The notes beneath the pieces are model-generated. The model did no database searches. It had not been told where the DNA came from and saw only the letters and a list, made by a program, of their open reading frames with translations. From NCBI GenBank assembly GCA_937976305.1, contig CALJSB010000018.1, positions 52,515-116,514 of the forward strand: DNA of 64,000 nucleotides, written 5' to 3'. Both the position numbers and the translations under genes were made by a program. The stretch comes from an uncultured Acidimicrobiales bacterium (GTDB lineage Bacteria; Actinomycetota; Acidimicrobiia; Acidimicrobiales; SZUA-35). This document shows positions 54,401-62,985 of the stretch, piece by piece. Within the stretch, counting starts at the first letter, position 1. Each line of letters begins with the position of its first letter.

Positions 54401-56058
54401 TTGTCTCCGAACTCCTGACCGACCGACGGATCATCAACGCAGCCGTTGCCGGAGAGCCTCGACTCGCGGCCGCCGAAGATGCATCTCGACTCCGAGATGC
54501 TCTTGGCGTTGCACTGCCCCCGGGGTTGCCGCAAGCGTTCACCGATTCGGTGGGCGATCCACTCGGCGATCTCCTCACTCGTTACGCCCGAACCCACGGG
54601 CCGTTTCTTACCGACGAAGTTGCCGCTCGCTACGGGCTCGAGCCCGAGCGTTGCCGCGCCGGCCTCGAAGAGCTCGAACGGCAAGGTCGGGTCGTTCGGG
54701 GTGAGTTCCGTCCCGACGGCATCGAGCGCGAGTGGTGTCACGTCGAAGTGTTGCGGGTCTTGCGGAGGCGCTCACTCGCTGCGTTGCGCAAAGAGGTCGA
54801 GCCGGTCGAGCAAGACGTTTTGGCTCGCTTCTTGCCCGATTGGCAGCACGTCGGCCAGCGCCTACGAGGCGTCGATGGCCTCGCAGAAGTCATCACGGCC
54901 TTGCAAGGAGCCGCGCTGCCGGCATCGATGCTCGAAAGCGACATCCTCCCGGCTCGTGTCACCGACTATCGAGCCTCCGACCTCGACACGCTCCTGACCG
55001 CCGGTGAGGTCGTGTGGGTTGGTGCCGGAGCTATTGGTTCGGGCGACGGTCGAGCTCGGCTGTTGTGGCGTGACCAGGCGCCCGCGTTGATTCCGGATCC
55101 GATCGACCCACCCGAGGGCGAGCTGCACGACGCGTTGCGGGCTCATCTCGCGGGCCGAGGCGCCGTGTTCTGGCAAGAACTCGTGGAGGCAGCGAAGAAC
55201 GCCGACTGCGATTACAGCGACACGAGCGTTCTGACGGCACTGTGGGACTTGGTGTGGGCCGGCGAAGTCACGAACGACTCGTTGACACCGCTGCGAGCTG
55301 TCGTCGCCGGTGCGACGCCGAAGAAGCCAACCTCGCGAGGCCGTCGCTCCGCCCCTCGTCGTCCCAACATGCGCTCGCTCTCGCGTCTCGGGCCGCCCGC
55401 CGGCACCGGCCGCTGGTCGCTCGTCGCGCCATTGCGGCAGCCAGCACTGTCGGCCACGGAGGTGACCACCACTCGAGCATTGCAACTACTGGAGCGTTAT
55501 GGCGTGCTCACTCGCGAGATGGCGCTGGCCGAAGGAGCCGAAGGTGGCTTTGCGGGCGTGTACCCGGTGTTGAAAGAGCTCGAAGACCGAGGCCAAGTTC
55601 GTCGTGGCTATTTCGTCACCGGTCTCGGCGCCGCGCAGTTCGCGCTGCCAGGAGCCGTCGACCGGCTTCGCGATGGGCGCCGAACATCGGTCGACGAGAC
55701 TGACAGCGAGACGCTCGTGCTGGCAGCCACCGACCCCGCCCAGCCGTACGGCGCTGCAATCCCGTGGCCTCACAACGAGGGACGACCGTCTCGAGCGGTT
55801 GGCGCATATGTGGTGATTCGAGACGGTCGACCCCTCGCGTTCTTGGAGCGCGGAGCGCGCAGTATCACGCTCTTCGAGGAGTGGGACACCGATGGCTCAT
55901 GGGTCGATGCGCTCGCTTCGCTGGTCCGGACCAAGCGGTTGAAGAAGATCGAGATTCACAAGATCAACGGTTTGCCGCCGGCCGAGATGCCCGATGCCAG
56001 GGACCTGTTGACGAGCAACGGCTTTGCTCAGGGATACAAGGGACCGATCCTGCGGTAG
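51484..56058 (+). CDS. lhr: ATP-dependent helicase Lhr, full-length form
   Basis: Lhr is a 3'-5' superfamily 2 DNA helicase linked to DNA repair in actinobacteria. The 1524-residue protein is the long form. Motif I APTGSGKT is at 60-67, motif II DEIHA at about 183, SAT in LSATQRP, and motif VI QRVGRAGHQ at about 418. A winged helix and the Lhr-core domain follow (to about 900), then a long C-terminal extension with winged-helix repeats, ending in the typical GFAQGYKGPILR. Its last 162 bp overlap the convergent glycosyltransferase gene. Confidence 0.97.
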   Translation: MADKASSGEPVDSRSVEHPVLSDFSRPAAAWFHTTFPEPTPPQVEGWPVIARGDHTLILAPTGSGKTLSAFFWGLNQLTSTPRPEDVNRRTRILYISPLRALAVDVEKNLRGPLQGIRLAAERLGEPFTEPDVALRTGDTPADERRRLAKHPPDLLITTPESLYLMLTSRIRETLAGVDTVIIDEIHALAATKRGAHMALTLERLEQVTDTPPQRIGLSATQRPLEEIARFLGGFNAEEGQSTTPRPVTIVDTGIRKQLDVEVIVPVDDMGKLGEIITDEPVSGPAAAGPARRSIWPSMHPRLLELVQEHKSTIIFVNARRLSERLATRLNELALDGENRSAEAEGRPPEPGRELVKAHHGSLSREQRLIIEDELKRGVLKGLVATSSLELGIDMGAVDLVVQVESPGAVSRGLQRVGRAGHQVGVPSVGKFFPKHRGDLLEAAVVVDRMQQGQIEETRYPRNPLDVLAQQIVAACALDDWPVEELKAMCRSAANFADVSDEAFHAVLDLLAGRYPSDEFAELRPRVNWDRVEGIVRGRPGAQRLAVTSGGTIPDRGLYGVFLPDGTRVGELDEEMVYESRAGETFLLGASTWRIEDITHERVVVTPAPGQPGKMPFWHGDGPGRPLELGRAMGQFSRELLALPRDEALQKLDAQHGLDTLAAQNLVQFLDEQVEATGRVPDDRTIIVERFRDDIGDWRVCILSPFGAQVHAPWGMALQHRMAEQWGWDVELVWSDDGIVLRLPEAIDRLPTDELLIDPDELDELLVSQLPSSALFASRFRECAARALLLPRRRPDRRTPLWQQRQKAADLLTVAAKYPSFPILLETTRECVNDVFDLPALRQVLGELRSRKIKVHTVDTDVASPMASSLLFGWIAQYMYEGDAPLAERRAAALSLDRELLRDLLGAEELRELLDPEVLAALEAELQRTADSWRAKTVDHVEDLLRWLGPLTAGEIAERVEGSPSPSDWASLVVSELLTDRRIINAAVAGEPRLAAAEDASRLRDALGVALPPGLPQAFTDSVGDPLGDLLTRYARTHGPFLTDEVAARYGLEPERCRAGLEELERQGRVVRGEFRPDGIEREWCHVEVLRVLRRRSLAALRKEVEPVEQDVLARFLPDWQHVGQRLRGVDGLAEVITALQGAALPASMLESDILPARVTDYRASDLDTLLTAGEVVWVGAGAIGSGDGRARLLWRDQAPALIPDPIDPPEGELHDALRAHLAGRGAVFWQELVEAAKNADCDYSDTSVLTALWDLVWAGEVTNDSLTPLRAVVAGATPKKPTSRGRRSAPRRPNMRSLSRLGPPAGTGRWSLVAPLRQPALSATEVTTTRALQLLERYGVLTREMALAEGAEGGFAGVYPVLKELEDRGQVRRGYFVTGLGAAQFALPGAVDRLRDGRRTSVDETDSETLVLAATDPAQPYGAAIPWPHNEGRPSRAVGAYVVIRDGRPLAFLERGARSITLFEEWDTDGSWVDALASLVRTKRLKKIEIHKINGLPPAEMPDARDLLTSNGFAQGYKGPILR

Positions 56059-58011
56059 GAGCTTGCCGACGCCGGGGGAGATGGCAGGGGCGGACACTGC
56101 CGGTTGGCGATGCTCGGGCTGTCGGGCCCGCGTGCGAGTAGTCGGCCGCAAGTCAGGTGCTGGGCTTGCTCGGTCAAATAGGGTGACGCCAAAGAGCACC
56201 ATCAGACCGATGCTGTAGAGCAACGTTGTTCTCGACCACAGGTCGTCGAGCCCAAGCAGGCGATCTGCGACGACACCCCATCGGGGAATGGCCGACGAAG
56301 CGACTCGGAAACTCGAGGCCACAGCGACAACGGTTGCCGCCGCGGCGACGAGCACGGCAGGCACGTTTGCGTTGATGCGCTCGACGAGCGAGATGGAGTT
56401 GTTCTCACGGAGATGAAGGGCCACCACGGCCACGATTGCGATCGTGTAGATGACGGCCCCCGTGTTTGTGAGCAGCACATAACCAAAGGCTCGGCCCTGA
56501 AAGTCAACGGTCAATACCACGGCAGATTGCAGGGCAACGAGCAAGGCATAGGGGGAGAGCGCTGTCCACGGCAACGGCGGATGTCCGTCGCTTCCCTTTG
56601 GCGTCACGCGGAAGTTGTAGGTCTTTCCCGCGATGGCTCCGAGAACGCCTTGAGCGATACCGAGGGCGTTCCACGGCCAACGGGTGATGTTGAACAGCGA
56701 CGATTCCCATGACACAACGGGCACCCGATGAGGACGCAACCAGCCTTGTCGCCGTACCCAGATCGAGAAGGCGACTACAACGAATGTGGGCAGCGCGATG
56801 CGGGTGAAGAACTCAACCATCGTGACCGAGACCCACGGGCGGGCTACGAGTGCAGCGATCGGCGACAGCAGCGAACCGATCATGAGTTGACCCACAAAGA
56901 GCGGGTACCAGAGCTGGACAAAGCCGAACCGGAATCGTTCCGTTGGTTGCAGGTTGGGCCAGTGGCCCGCCGAGTAACGAAGGAAGACTGTCGTCAGGCT
57001 GCGTGCCCATTGGAGTTCTTGCGTCATTCCGTCGATGAACGTCATCGGTCCGTCGCCTTCAGCAGCAACGTCGATGTCGAACACGCCTTCCCAGCCATGA
57101 GCTGCCAGCAGGAAGCTGGTTGAGAAGTCCTCAGCCAACTCCGGCCCGATACCGCCGATGTCGCGGACGGCCTGGGTGCGGACCGCGTAGTGAGAGCCAA
57201 CGCAGGTCGGCGCAAAACCGGAGTTGTGACCTGCCTGCAGCAGTCCGTGAAGTGGCGCTTCTTTGTGGAGGCGACCCCGTGATGTCCATGAAGCTTCGCT
57301 GCCGGTAGAACACACGCTTGGCGCTGCGACGTAGCCGACGTTGGGGTTCGCGAACCCACGCAGAACGGTCCTCAGGTAGTTCCGGCTAGGGACATGGTCA
57401 GCATCAAACTGGCAAACGATGTCGTAGTCGCGGTAGCCCCAGTGGTCGTAGAAGAAGGCGAGGTTTCCTTCCTTCGACTTGGTTCGTCGTGGCCAGTCTG
57501 GGCGGTGGTAGCTCTCGACGTTGTGCCGGCTCGAAACGCGGACGCCCTTGGTCGAGCACCACACCAGTGTCTCATCAGTTGGGTTCTCGTCGGCCAGCCA
57601 CACGTCGTAGGCGTACTTGTGATCTTGGTCGAGCATCGCTTCGAGCGTTGTTCGAACAAGCGGCCATGGTTCGGCTGGCGCCTTCGTGACCACCATCGCG
57701 ACTCGTCCGGTACCAAAGTCGAGATCTGCTCGAGGGCGTCGGGCATTGAGCGCAGTGAAGAACAGCCAGATCGGGAGCATCAGATTGAATCCGATGACCG
57801 CGGACGTGAGCACAAAGCCGAACAACTCGACTCGATGGTCTGGCTGGAACCACCAGACAACGAAACGGATCGCACACGCAGCCCACAGCAGGGCAAAGAG
57901 CGCAATGATCATTCGTTGTCGTGGGGTGGCGAGAGGAACCAGCCAGTCCCGGGCGGCACGCTGTGTTGGTTGCGTCGGGTCTGGCTGGCGGATGGGAGGT
58001 TTTTGGCTCAC
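55897..58011 (-). CDS. Family 2 glycosyltransferase, cellulose-synthase-like, polytopic
   Basis: The 704-residue inner-membrane enzyme has two N-terminal helices (about 32-80), a cytoplasmic GT-A domain with the acidic motifs DADH, the later AEDF and the TQELQWARS acceptor motif (the QxxRW box of processive synthases in altered form), then five or six membrane helices. It should extend a beta-linked glycan from UDP-sugars and pass it out. The GTG start overlaps galE by 4 bp, and Ugd is also in the operon. The C-terminal tail of about 54 residues is encoded antisense to the end of lhr. Confidence 0.9.
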   Translation of the reverse strand: MSQKPPIRQPDPTQPTQRAARDWLVPLATPRQRMIIALFALLWAACAIRFVVWWFQPDHRVELFGFVLTSAVIGFNLMLPIWLFFTALNARRPRADLDFGTGRVAMVVTKAPAEPWPLVRTTLEAMLDQDHKYAYDVWLADENPTDETLVWCSTKGVRVSSRHNVESYHRPDWPRRTKSKEGNLAFFYDHWGYRDYDIVCQFDADHVPSRNYLRTVLRGFANPNVGYVAAPSVCSTGSEASWTSRGRLHKEAPLHGLLQAGHNSGFAPTCVGSHYAVRTQAVRDIGGIGPELAEDFSTSFLLAAHGWEGVFDIDVAAEGDGPMTFIDGMTQELQWARSLTTVFLRYSAGHWPNLQPTERFRFGFVQLWYPLFVGQLMIGSLLSPIAALVARPWVSVTMVEFFTRIALPTFVVVAFSIWVRRQGWLRPHRVPVVSWESSLFNITRWPWNALGIAQGVLGAIAGKTYNFRVTPKGSDGHPPLPWTALSPYALLVALQSAVVLTVDFQGRAFGYVLLTNTGAVIYTIAIVAVVALHLRENNSISLVERINANVPAVLVAAAATVVAVASSFRVASSAIPRWGVVADRLLGLDDLWSRTTLLYSIGLMVLFGVTLFDRASPAPDLRPTTRTRARQPEHRQPAVSAPAISPGVGKLLPQDRSLVSLSKAVARQQVPGIGHLGRRQTVDLVNLDLLQPLGPDQRSERIDP

Positions 58012-59054
58012 GAGACGTCGGCCTGTTGCTCGGCGATGTTCTGAGCGAAGTTCCAGTGGTCGGTGCACATGGTGATGAGATCGAGCTCGGCTCGCCAGCC
58101 AAGTTCGCTGGCTGCCCGTGTCGGGTCGGCGTAGATAACTGCTGCATCTCCTGGCCGACGGGCGACCACCTGGTGGGCAATTGGCCGCTGCGTTGCCGTT
58201 CGGCACGCATCGAGAACCTCGAGCACTGAGCTGCCGTGGCCGGTTCCGAGGTTGAGGGCACCAAACCCGTCTCGGTTCTCGAATCGGTTCCCGAAGGTGT
58301 TCCGACGCACAGCTTCGAGGGCCAGAACATGAGCCTTGGCGATGTCGACGACGTGCACGTAGTCGCGCACGCACGTGCCGTCAGGCGTGTTGTAGTCGTC
58401 GCCGAAGACAGACAACACGGCTCGTTCTCCGGTCGCGACCTCCATGACGTAGGGCACGAGATTGTTTGGTGTACCCCACGGGATCTCCCCGATCAGTCCG
58501 CTGGGATGGGCCCCGATTGGGTTGAAGTAGCGAAGCGCAAGTGCTCGCATTTTCGGCTGTGCGTGGCACAGGTCCTGCAGCAGTCCTTCGACCACGGCTT
58601 TCGTCCTGCCGTAGGGCGACACGGGTGCAATCTGTGACTGCTCCGTGACGGGGAGCTTTGCCGGGTTGCCATAAACGGTGCACGAAGATGAGAACACCAC
58701 GTTGTTGATGGCATTGCGCTCAGCCGCAGCGAAGAGATTGACCGAGGCGGTGACGTTTCGCGTGTAGTACCGGATCGGATTGGCGACCGACTCACCGACG
58801 AACTTTCGTCCGGCAAAGTGCAGAATCGCGTCGAGCTCGGCGTGACCGAGAAGACACTCCACGCCCTTTCCGTCGCGAAGGTCGAGCTCGTGGAACTCGA
58901 TCTTGCGGCCTGCGGCACGCTCGATCGCCTGTCGGGTTTCGATGGTGCTTGCCGAGAAGTCATCCACGCCGATCACGTCGTGGCCCGCTCCGAGCAGTTC
59001 AACTGCGGCGTGACTCCCGATGTAGCCGGTCACGCCGGTGACAAGAACTCTCAT
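58008..59054 (-). CDS. galE: UDP-glucose 4-epimerase GalE
   Basis: GalE interconverts UDP-glucose and UDP-galactose with bound NAD. The 348-residue protein has the Rossmann motif GVTGYIGSHAAVELL (7-21), catalytic Ser in SSSCTVYGNP and the YxxxK pair in YGRTK. The EF/ENRDGFGALNLGTGHGSSVLEVL C-terminal region is typical. It overlaps ugd and the GT2 gene by 4 bp each, giving a tight precursor-supply operon. Confidence 0.95.
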   Translation of the reverse strand: MRVLVTGVTGYIGSHAAVELLGAGHDVIGVDDFSASTIETRQAIERAAGRKIEFHELDLRDGKGVECLLGHAELDAILHFAGRKFVGESVANPIRYYTRNVTASVNLFAAAERNAINNVVFSSSCTVYGNPAKLPVTEQSQIAPVSPYGRTKAVVEGLLQDLCHAQPKMRALALRYFNPIGAHPSGLIGEIPWGTPNNLVPYVMEVATGERAVLSVFGDDYNTPDGTCVRDYVHVVDIAKAHVLALEAVRRNTFGNRFENRDGFGALNLGTGHGSSVLEVLDACRTATQRPIAHQVVARRPGDAAVIYADPTRAASELGWRAELDLITMCTDHWNFAQNIAEQQADVS

Positions 59055-60346
59055 CGTCCGACACCCGAGTACGCAAAGCCATCGAGCTGTGTCGTGTCGG
59101 CGGCGAAGATGTTCCGGGCGTCGAGCATGCGAGGGGCTCGCATCACCTCAGCCGTCTTCTGGAGGTCGGCGAGGGCAAACTCTTCCCACTCGGTGAGGAT
59201 CACGAGCACATCGCACCCGGCCGCCGCCTCATAGGGGTCGCCTGCGATCACCAGCTCGGGTAGTTCGGTGATGGGCTCGGAAACCGTGGGGTCGAAGGCC
59301 TGGACAGTCAGACCGGCAGCCTGCAGTCTGCGAACAATTTCGAGGGCCGGAGAGTCCCTTCGATCACTTGTGTTGGCCTTGAACGTGAGACCCCAAACAC
59401 CGATGCGGGCTTCGCACCTGACCCGAGAGTCGACGGGGCGCGGACCGAGCGCCTGCATGACTCGGGTCGTCACGTGGTTGATCTGTTCGTCGTTGGCGAC
59501 CAACACTGCATCGAGCAGGGGCGCAGGTGCCCCGGCTGATCGGGCCAGGTGCGAAAGGGCGGCGACGTCCTTTGGAAAGCAGCTTCCGCCCCAACCCGGC
59601 CCCGGTTGAAGAAACTTGGCACTGATGCGATTGTCCGCTCCCATACCGGCCACGACGTCGAGAACGTCGGCATCAACCGATTCACAGATCCGGGCGATCG
59701 AGTTGATGAACGAGAGCTTCGTGGCCAGGAACGCGTTGGCGCTGTACTTCACTGCTTCAGCCGATCGGTTTGACATCGTCAACACAGAGGTGTCGATCGC
59801 AGCGAACAAGCCGGCCACGTCCGTCGCTGCTCGATCGTTCGTGGCACCGATGACGATTCGGTCTGGGTGTAGAAAGTCGTGGACTGCCGTGCCCTCCCGC
59901 AGGAACTCGGGGCACGAAACCACGGCGACCTCAGGGCGGAGCAATCGAGCTCTGACCTCGTCGGCCGTACCGACCGGCACGGTCGACTTGAGGATGACGA
60001 CCGATCCTGCCGGGAAGACATCGCCCAGCTCTTCCATTGCCGTATCGAGAGCATCGAGATTCGCTGCGCCATCTACTCCCTGAGGAGTTGGCAGGCACAT
60101 GAAGTGAAAGCGGGCCTGCGCGACGGCCTGCGCCGAATCGTTGACGAAGCGAAGTCGCCCGTTTGCAAGACCCTCGGCCAGGAGCTGGTCCAGACCGGTC
60201 TCATACATCGGGGCATGACCTGCATTGAGCAGTTCAACCCGAGATGCGTCGATGTCTGCCGCAACCACTGTGTGACCAAGGTGGGCAAGACAAACCGCCG
60301 TCGTCAGCCCTACGTACCCACATCCGATAACTGAAACGTTTCCCAC
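59051..60346 (-). CDS. ugd: UDP-glucose 6-dehydrogenase
   Basis: Ugd oxidises UDP-glucose to UDP-glucuronate with 2 NAD. The 431-residue protein has VIGCGYVGLTTAVCLAHLGHTV (5-26), the catalytic Cys in GPGWGGSCFPKD (about residue 258) and GLTFKANTSDRRDSPALEIV. AGGAGG lies 4 bases before the GTG start. It follows the RTX protein gene by 51 bp and starts the ugd-galE-GT2 block. Confidence 0.96.
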   Translation of the reverse strand: MGNVSVIGCGYVGLTTAVCLAHLGHTVVAADIDASRVELLNAGHAPMYETGLDQLLAEGLANGRLRFVNDSAQAVAQARFHFMCLPTPQGVDGAANLDALDTAMEELGDVFPAGSVVILKSTVPVGTADEVRARLLRPEVAVVSCPEFLREGTAVHDFLHPDRIVIGATNDRAATDVAGLFAAIDTSVLTMSNRSAEAVKYSANAFLATKLSFINSIARICESVDADVLDVVAGMGADNRISAKFLQPGPGWGGSCFPKDVAALSHLARSAGAPAPLLDAVLVANDEQINHVTTRVMQALGPRPVDSRVRCEARIGVWGLTFKANTSDRRDSPALEIVRRLQAAGLTVQAFDPTVSEPITELPELVIAGDPYEAAAGCDVLVILTEWEEFALADLQKTAEVMRAPRMLDARNIFAADTTQLDGFAYSGVGR

Positions 60347-60397
60347 TGTTCCTCCTGCCGCCTACAGAAAGAGCATTCGCACCGGGGCATCGTTTGG

Positions 60398-61468
60398 TTA
60401 CGGGTTCGCTGGACTTTCTTCGTCGGGTCCGTCGCCCCGGCCTTGGAAGAGCATGTCGAACGGGCCACCTTCAAAGCTGTCGAAGCCGTTGTCGCCGAAG
60501 GCGATGTCAAGCCCGGCTCCGGTGACGATCAGGTCGTTGCCGTTGCCGGCACAGATGATGTCGTTGCCGGCGAGTCCGTAGATGGTGTCGTGACCATTGC
60601 CGGCGAAGATCACGTCAGGAGCTGACGTCCCGACGAGGATGTCGTCGCCATTGGAGCCTGCAAGGGTGACGGGGTACCCATCACACTCGAGTTCCGTGAG
60701 ATCAAGTGGCTCGTCCCCGAGCACCGTCTCTGGCATAGCGTCGGCCGGAACGGTTGTGGTGATCTCTGGCGTGGATGTTTCGACTGCGCTCTCGGTTGTG
60801 GTCGGTGCTGGTTCGGTTGTTGGTGTCGAGTCGGTTGTCGGTGCTGACTCGGTGGGTGTTGTAGGCGGTGTCGAGGGGGCGGGGATGTGCCCCTGGGTCG
60901 TCGAAGGGCCGCGGGTTGTCCATGGCCGTGAAGTCTCAACCGGTTCGTTGACCGTGACGCTCGTTCCCTGCGGTGGTGGGTTTGTGGTGAGAGGAGTTGA
61001 CTCGCTACGAGCCGGCTCCACGGCCGAGTTGCCACCCTGTTCAGTTGAAGGCTGCCCAGCTGCTTGCTGTGTGATGTTCGTTTCGTCGTGGAGCGGACCC
61101 TCGGTTGTAGAGGGAGTCGGTTGCTCGACGGTTGTTGAGACCGGTGTCTCACCGGTGACCTCGAGTTCGAAGTCGACGGCCTCGCTGGGCTGCTCGATGC
61201 TCGTGGCCGTGATCATGTCGCCATCATCCAGAACGTTCAGGCCGAAGAGCGCAATTGCCACCGCTGCTGCCGCAGCGCCGAGCACCCCAGCTGCCGCTCG
61301 GCGCGTTGTCGACGACGCCGGGGTCGAGAACATTGCTTGCTGTTCGGCGTGAAGGAGCTCGAGATGGGCGGCCTGAACGTCGAGCGCTGGTGCGCCCGAA
61401 TACGCCGCTGAGAGTTCGCTGGCGAGCTCTTGCTCGATCTCGATATCTGACGCAGACATGCCAGTCAT
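60398..61468 (-). CDS. Candidate anti-sigma protein with extracytoplasmic RTX-type calcium repeats
   Basis: The 356-residue protein is encoded directly after, and overlapping by 4 bp (ATGA), an ECF sigma factor. Residues 1-55 are a short acidic cytoplasmic head with no Cys/His zinc motif. One helix (about 57-78) crosses the membrane. A Thr/Pro/Glu-rich stalk of about 170 residues follows, and then four to five RTX nonapeptide-like repeats (about 265-335: GSNGDDILVG, GNGHDTIYG, GNDIICAGNGNDLIV). RTX repeats fold when they bind calcium. Position and topology suggest an anti-sigma factor; this is an inference, as the head matches no known anti-sigma domain. Confidence 0.72.
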   Translation of the reverse strand: MTGMSASDIEIEQELASELSAAYSGAPALDVQAAHLELLHAEQQAMFSTPASSTTRRAAAGVLGAAAAAVAIALFGLNVLDDGDMITATSIEQPSEAVDFELEVTGETPVSTTVEQPTPSTTEGPLHDETNITQQAAGQPSTEQGGNSAVEPARSESTPLTTNPPPQGTSVTVNEPVETSRPWTTRGPSTTQGHIPAPSTPPTTPTESAPTTDSTPTTEPAPTTTESAVETSTPEITTTVPADAMPETVLGDEPLDLTELECDGYPVTLAGSNGDDILVGTSAPDVIFAGNGHDTIYGLAGNDIICAGNGNDLIVTGAGLDIAFGDNGFDSFEGGPFDMLFQGRGDGPDEESPANP

Positions 61469-62064
61469 CGGACGACCTCCGGTGCTCGAAGGTCGATGAC
61501 TGATCGACGGAGCGCATCGATCGCTCGTTTCTGCAGGCTTTTGACCGCACCGACACGTCGGTTGGTGGCCGCCGCGATGTCTTGGAGACTCATGTCGGCG
61601 AAGAAGCGCATGGCGAGGATTTCGCGCTGTTCGGGCGTGAGGTTTCGAATGCTCTCTGGAAGACGCGGATCGGGTACCCGCGACGCGTCGGCAGCGCTTG
61701 GTGTGAAGCCGGCTTGCCGTTCAATCTCGCCCGATTCGGTTGCGACCGTTCGGCCGGGTGGCGTGCGCCGGAAGTGATCAACTTTGCGACGATGAGCGAT
61801 GGTCATGAGCCACGTACGAAAGCCTCGTTCTGTGCCCTCGAAGCGCGAGAGCGACCGAATCATGCTGAGGAAGACTTCGGAGGTGAGATCGTCTGCCTCT
61901 TGGACATCACAGGCCCGAAAGTAGCTGTGCACCATGGCGACATACTTCTCATAGAGCCAGGTCAGCGCCTCGGGATCACCCTGCGCTGCGGCCTGTACCT
62001 GGGCGCGAAACATCAAGTCGTCATCGCCGTTTGTCACGGCTCGGAGTCGTCGAGAAGGTGCCAC
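61465..62064 (-). CDS. ECF-subfamily RNA polymerase sigma factor
   Basis: The 199-residue protein has sigma region 2 (WLYEKYVAMVHSYFRACDVQEADDLTSEVFLSMIRSL, with the RTWLMTIAHRRKVDHFRR 2.3/2.4 part) and region 4 (LTPEQREILAMRFFADMSLQDIAAATNRRVGAVKSLQKRAIDALRR). It lacks regions 1 and 3, as ECF factors do. A GTG at 62034 is an alternative start. It overlaps the RTX membrane protein gene, its likely partner. Confidence 0.93.
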   Translation of the reverse strand: MAPSRRLRAVTNGDDDLMFRAQVQAAAQGDPEALTWLYEKYVAMVHSYFRACDVQEADDLTSEVFLSMIRSLSRFEGTERGFRTWLMTIAHRRKVDHFRRTPPGRTVATESGEIERQAGFTPSAADASRVPDPRLPESIRNLTPEQREILAMRFFADMSLQDIAAATNRRVGAVKSLQKRAIDALRRSVIDLRAPEVVR

Positions 62065-62159
62065 AGGAGTTCCACATCAAGCGTGGTCCCCAACAGCGAG
62101 TGGCTCCATGAGTCGGTGGCCTCATCAGATGGTGGAGGTATGCCCGTACCGATGTCGCG

Positions 62160-62960
62160 CTAACTGACCTTGTGTGTCGCCCACGTGAAGGCCATCGAAC
62201 CAATCAGTGATTCGCCGGCACCGAGAACGCGCGGACCGAGGTGGAACTGATTCGGCGGGCCGGATTGTGGTTCGACACAGAGGGCGTGCTCTGGCTCGGT
62301 GTAGATGACCCAATGGTCGAACGCCGATGAAATCGTCAGGTCGAGTGCTCCCGGCCACGAGATGACGGGATCGTTCTCGAGACCGATGAAGCACGCATCC
62401 CATGGCCCTTCCGGGATCGGAGTGAGTTCACCAGTCGGGATGGCATTGTCGTCGAGGACGTAGATCGACTCAGCGGTGAAGCTCAACTGTGCTTCCTCGC
62501 CGGTGTCCAGGTTGCGGCGGAACCATGGATGCCAGCCGATCATGGCCGGCATCGACTGATCGGCGGCGTGCACCTCGGCCGTCACGGTGAGCGCGGATTC
62601 GGACAGCTCGAACTGCTGCACGACGTGTCCGCCAAAGGGCCACGGGTCGCCGAGCTCGGTGCGGATCGAGTCGTCGGTGATCTGCTCCCACTCTTGGAGG
62701 TGGGTTCGGCCGTGATTGGCGTGCGGTGCGCTCGTGATGGGGAACTCGTGGGTCTGCCCACCGAAGTTGAGCTTGCCGAACGGGAGGCGACCACACCACG
62801 GGATCATGGGAAACGAACCCCAGCGGGTGGGTTTCGGGCCGTCGGTCACCAAGAGTTCGAGACCGTCAACCATCAGCGATGCCAAGCGGCCACCGTCGAG
62901 ATGGACGGTGGCAGCGGCGTGGTTGGTTGCGAGTTCGAGTCGGTCGGCAGCAGTTGTCAC
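62160..62960 (-). CDS. Aldose 1-epimerase-like protein (GalM family)
   Basis: Mutarotases interconvert alpha and beta anomers of hexoses. The 266-residue beta-sandwich protein has GSFPMIPWCGRLPFGKL, NHGRTHLQEWE and the DQSMPAMIGWHPWFRRN stretch with the paired His typical of the family. It lies upstream of the sigma-ugd-galE block on the same strand, about 95 bp away, and could supply or recycle sugars for it. Substrate specificity is not evident. Confidence 0.87.
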   Translation of the reverse strand: MTTAADRLELATNHAAATVHLDGGRLASLMVDGLELLVTDGPKPTRWGSFPMIPWCGRLPFGKLNFGGQTHEFPITSAPHANHGRTHLQEWEQITDDSIRTELGDPWPFGGHVVQQFELSESALTVTAEVHAADQSMPAMIGWHPWFRRNLDTGEEAQLSFTAESIYVLDDNAIPTGELTPIPEGPWDACFIGLENDPVISWPGALDLTISSAFDHWVIYTEPEHALCVEPQSGPPNQFHLGPRVLGAGESLIGSMAFTWATHKVS

Positions 62961-62985
62961 CGCACCATCTTGTCAGCGGCCGCGT

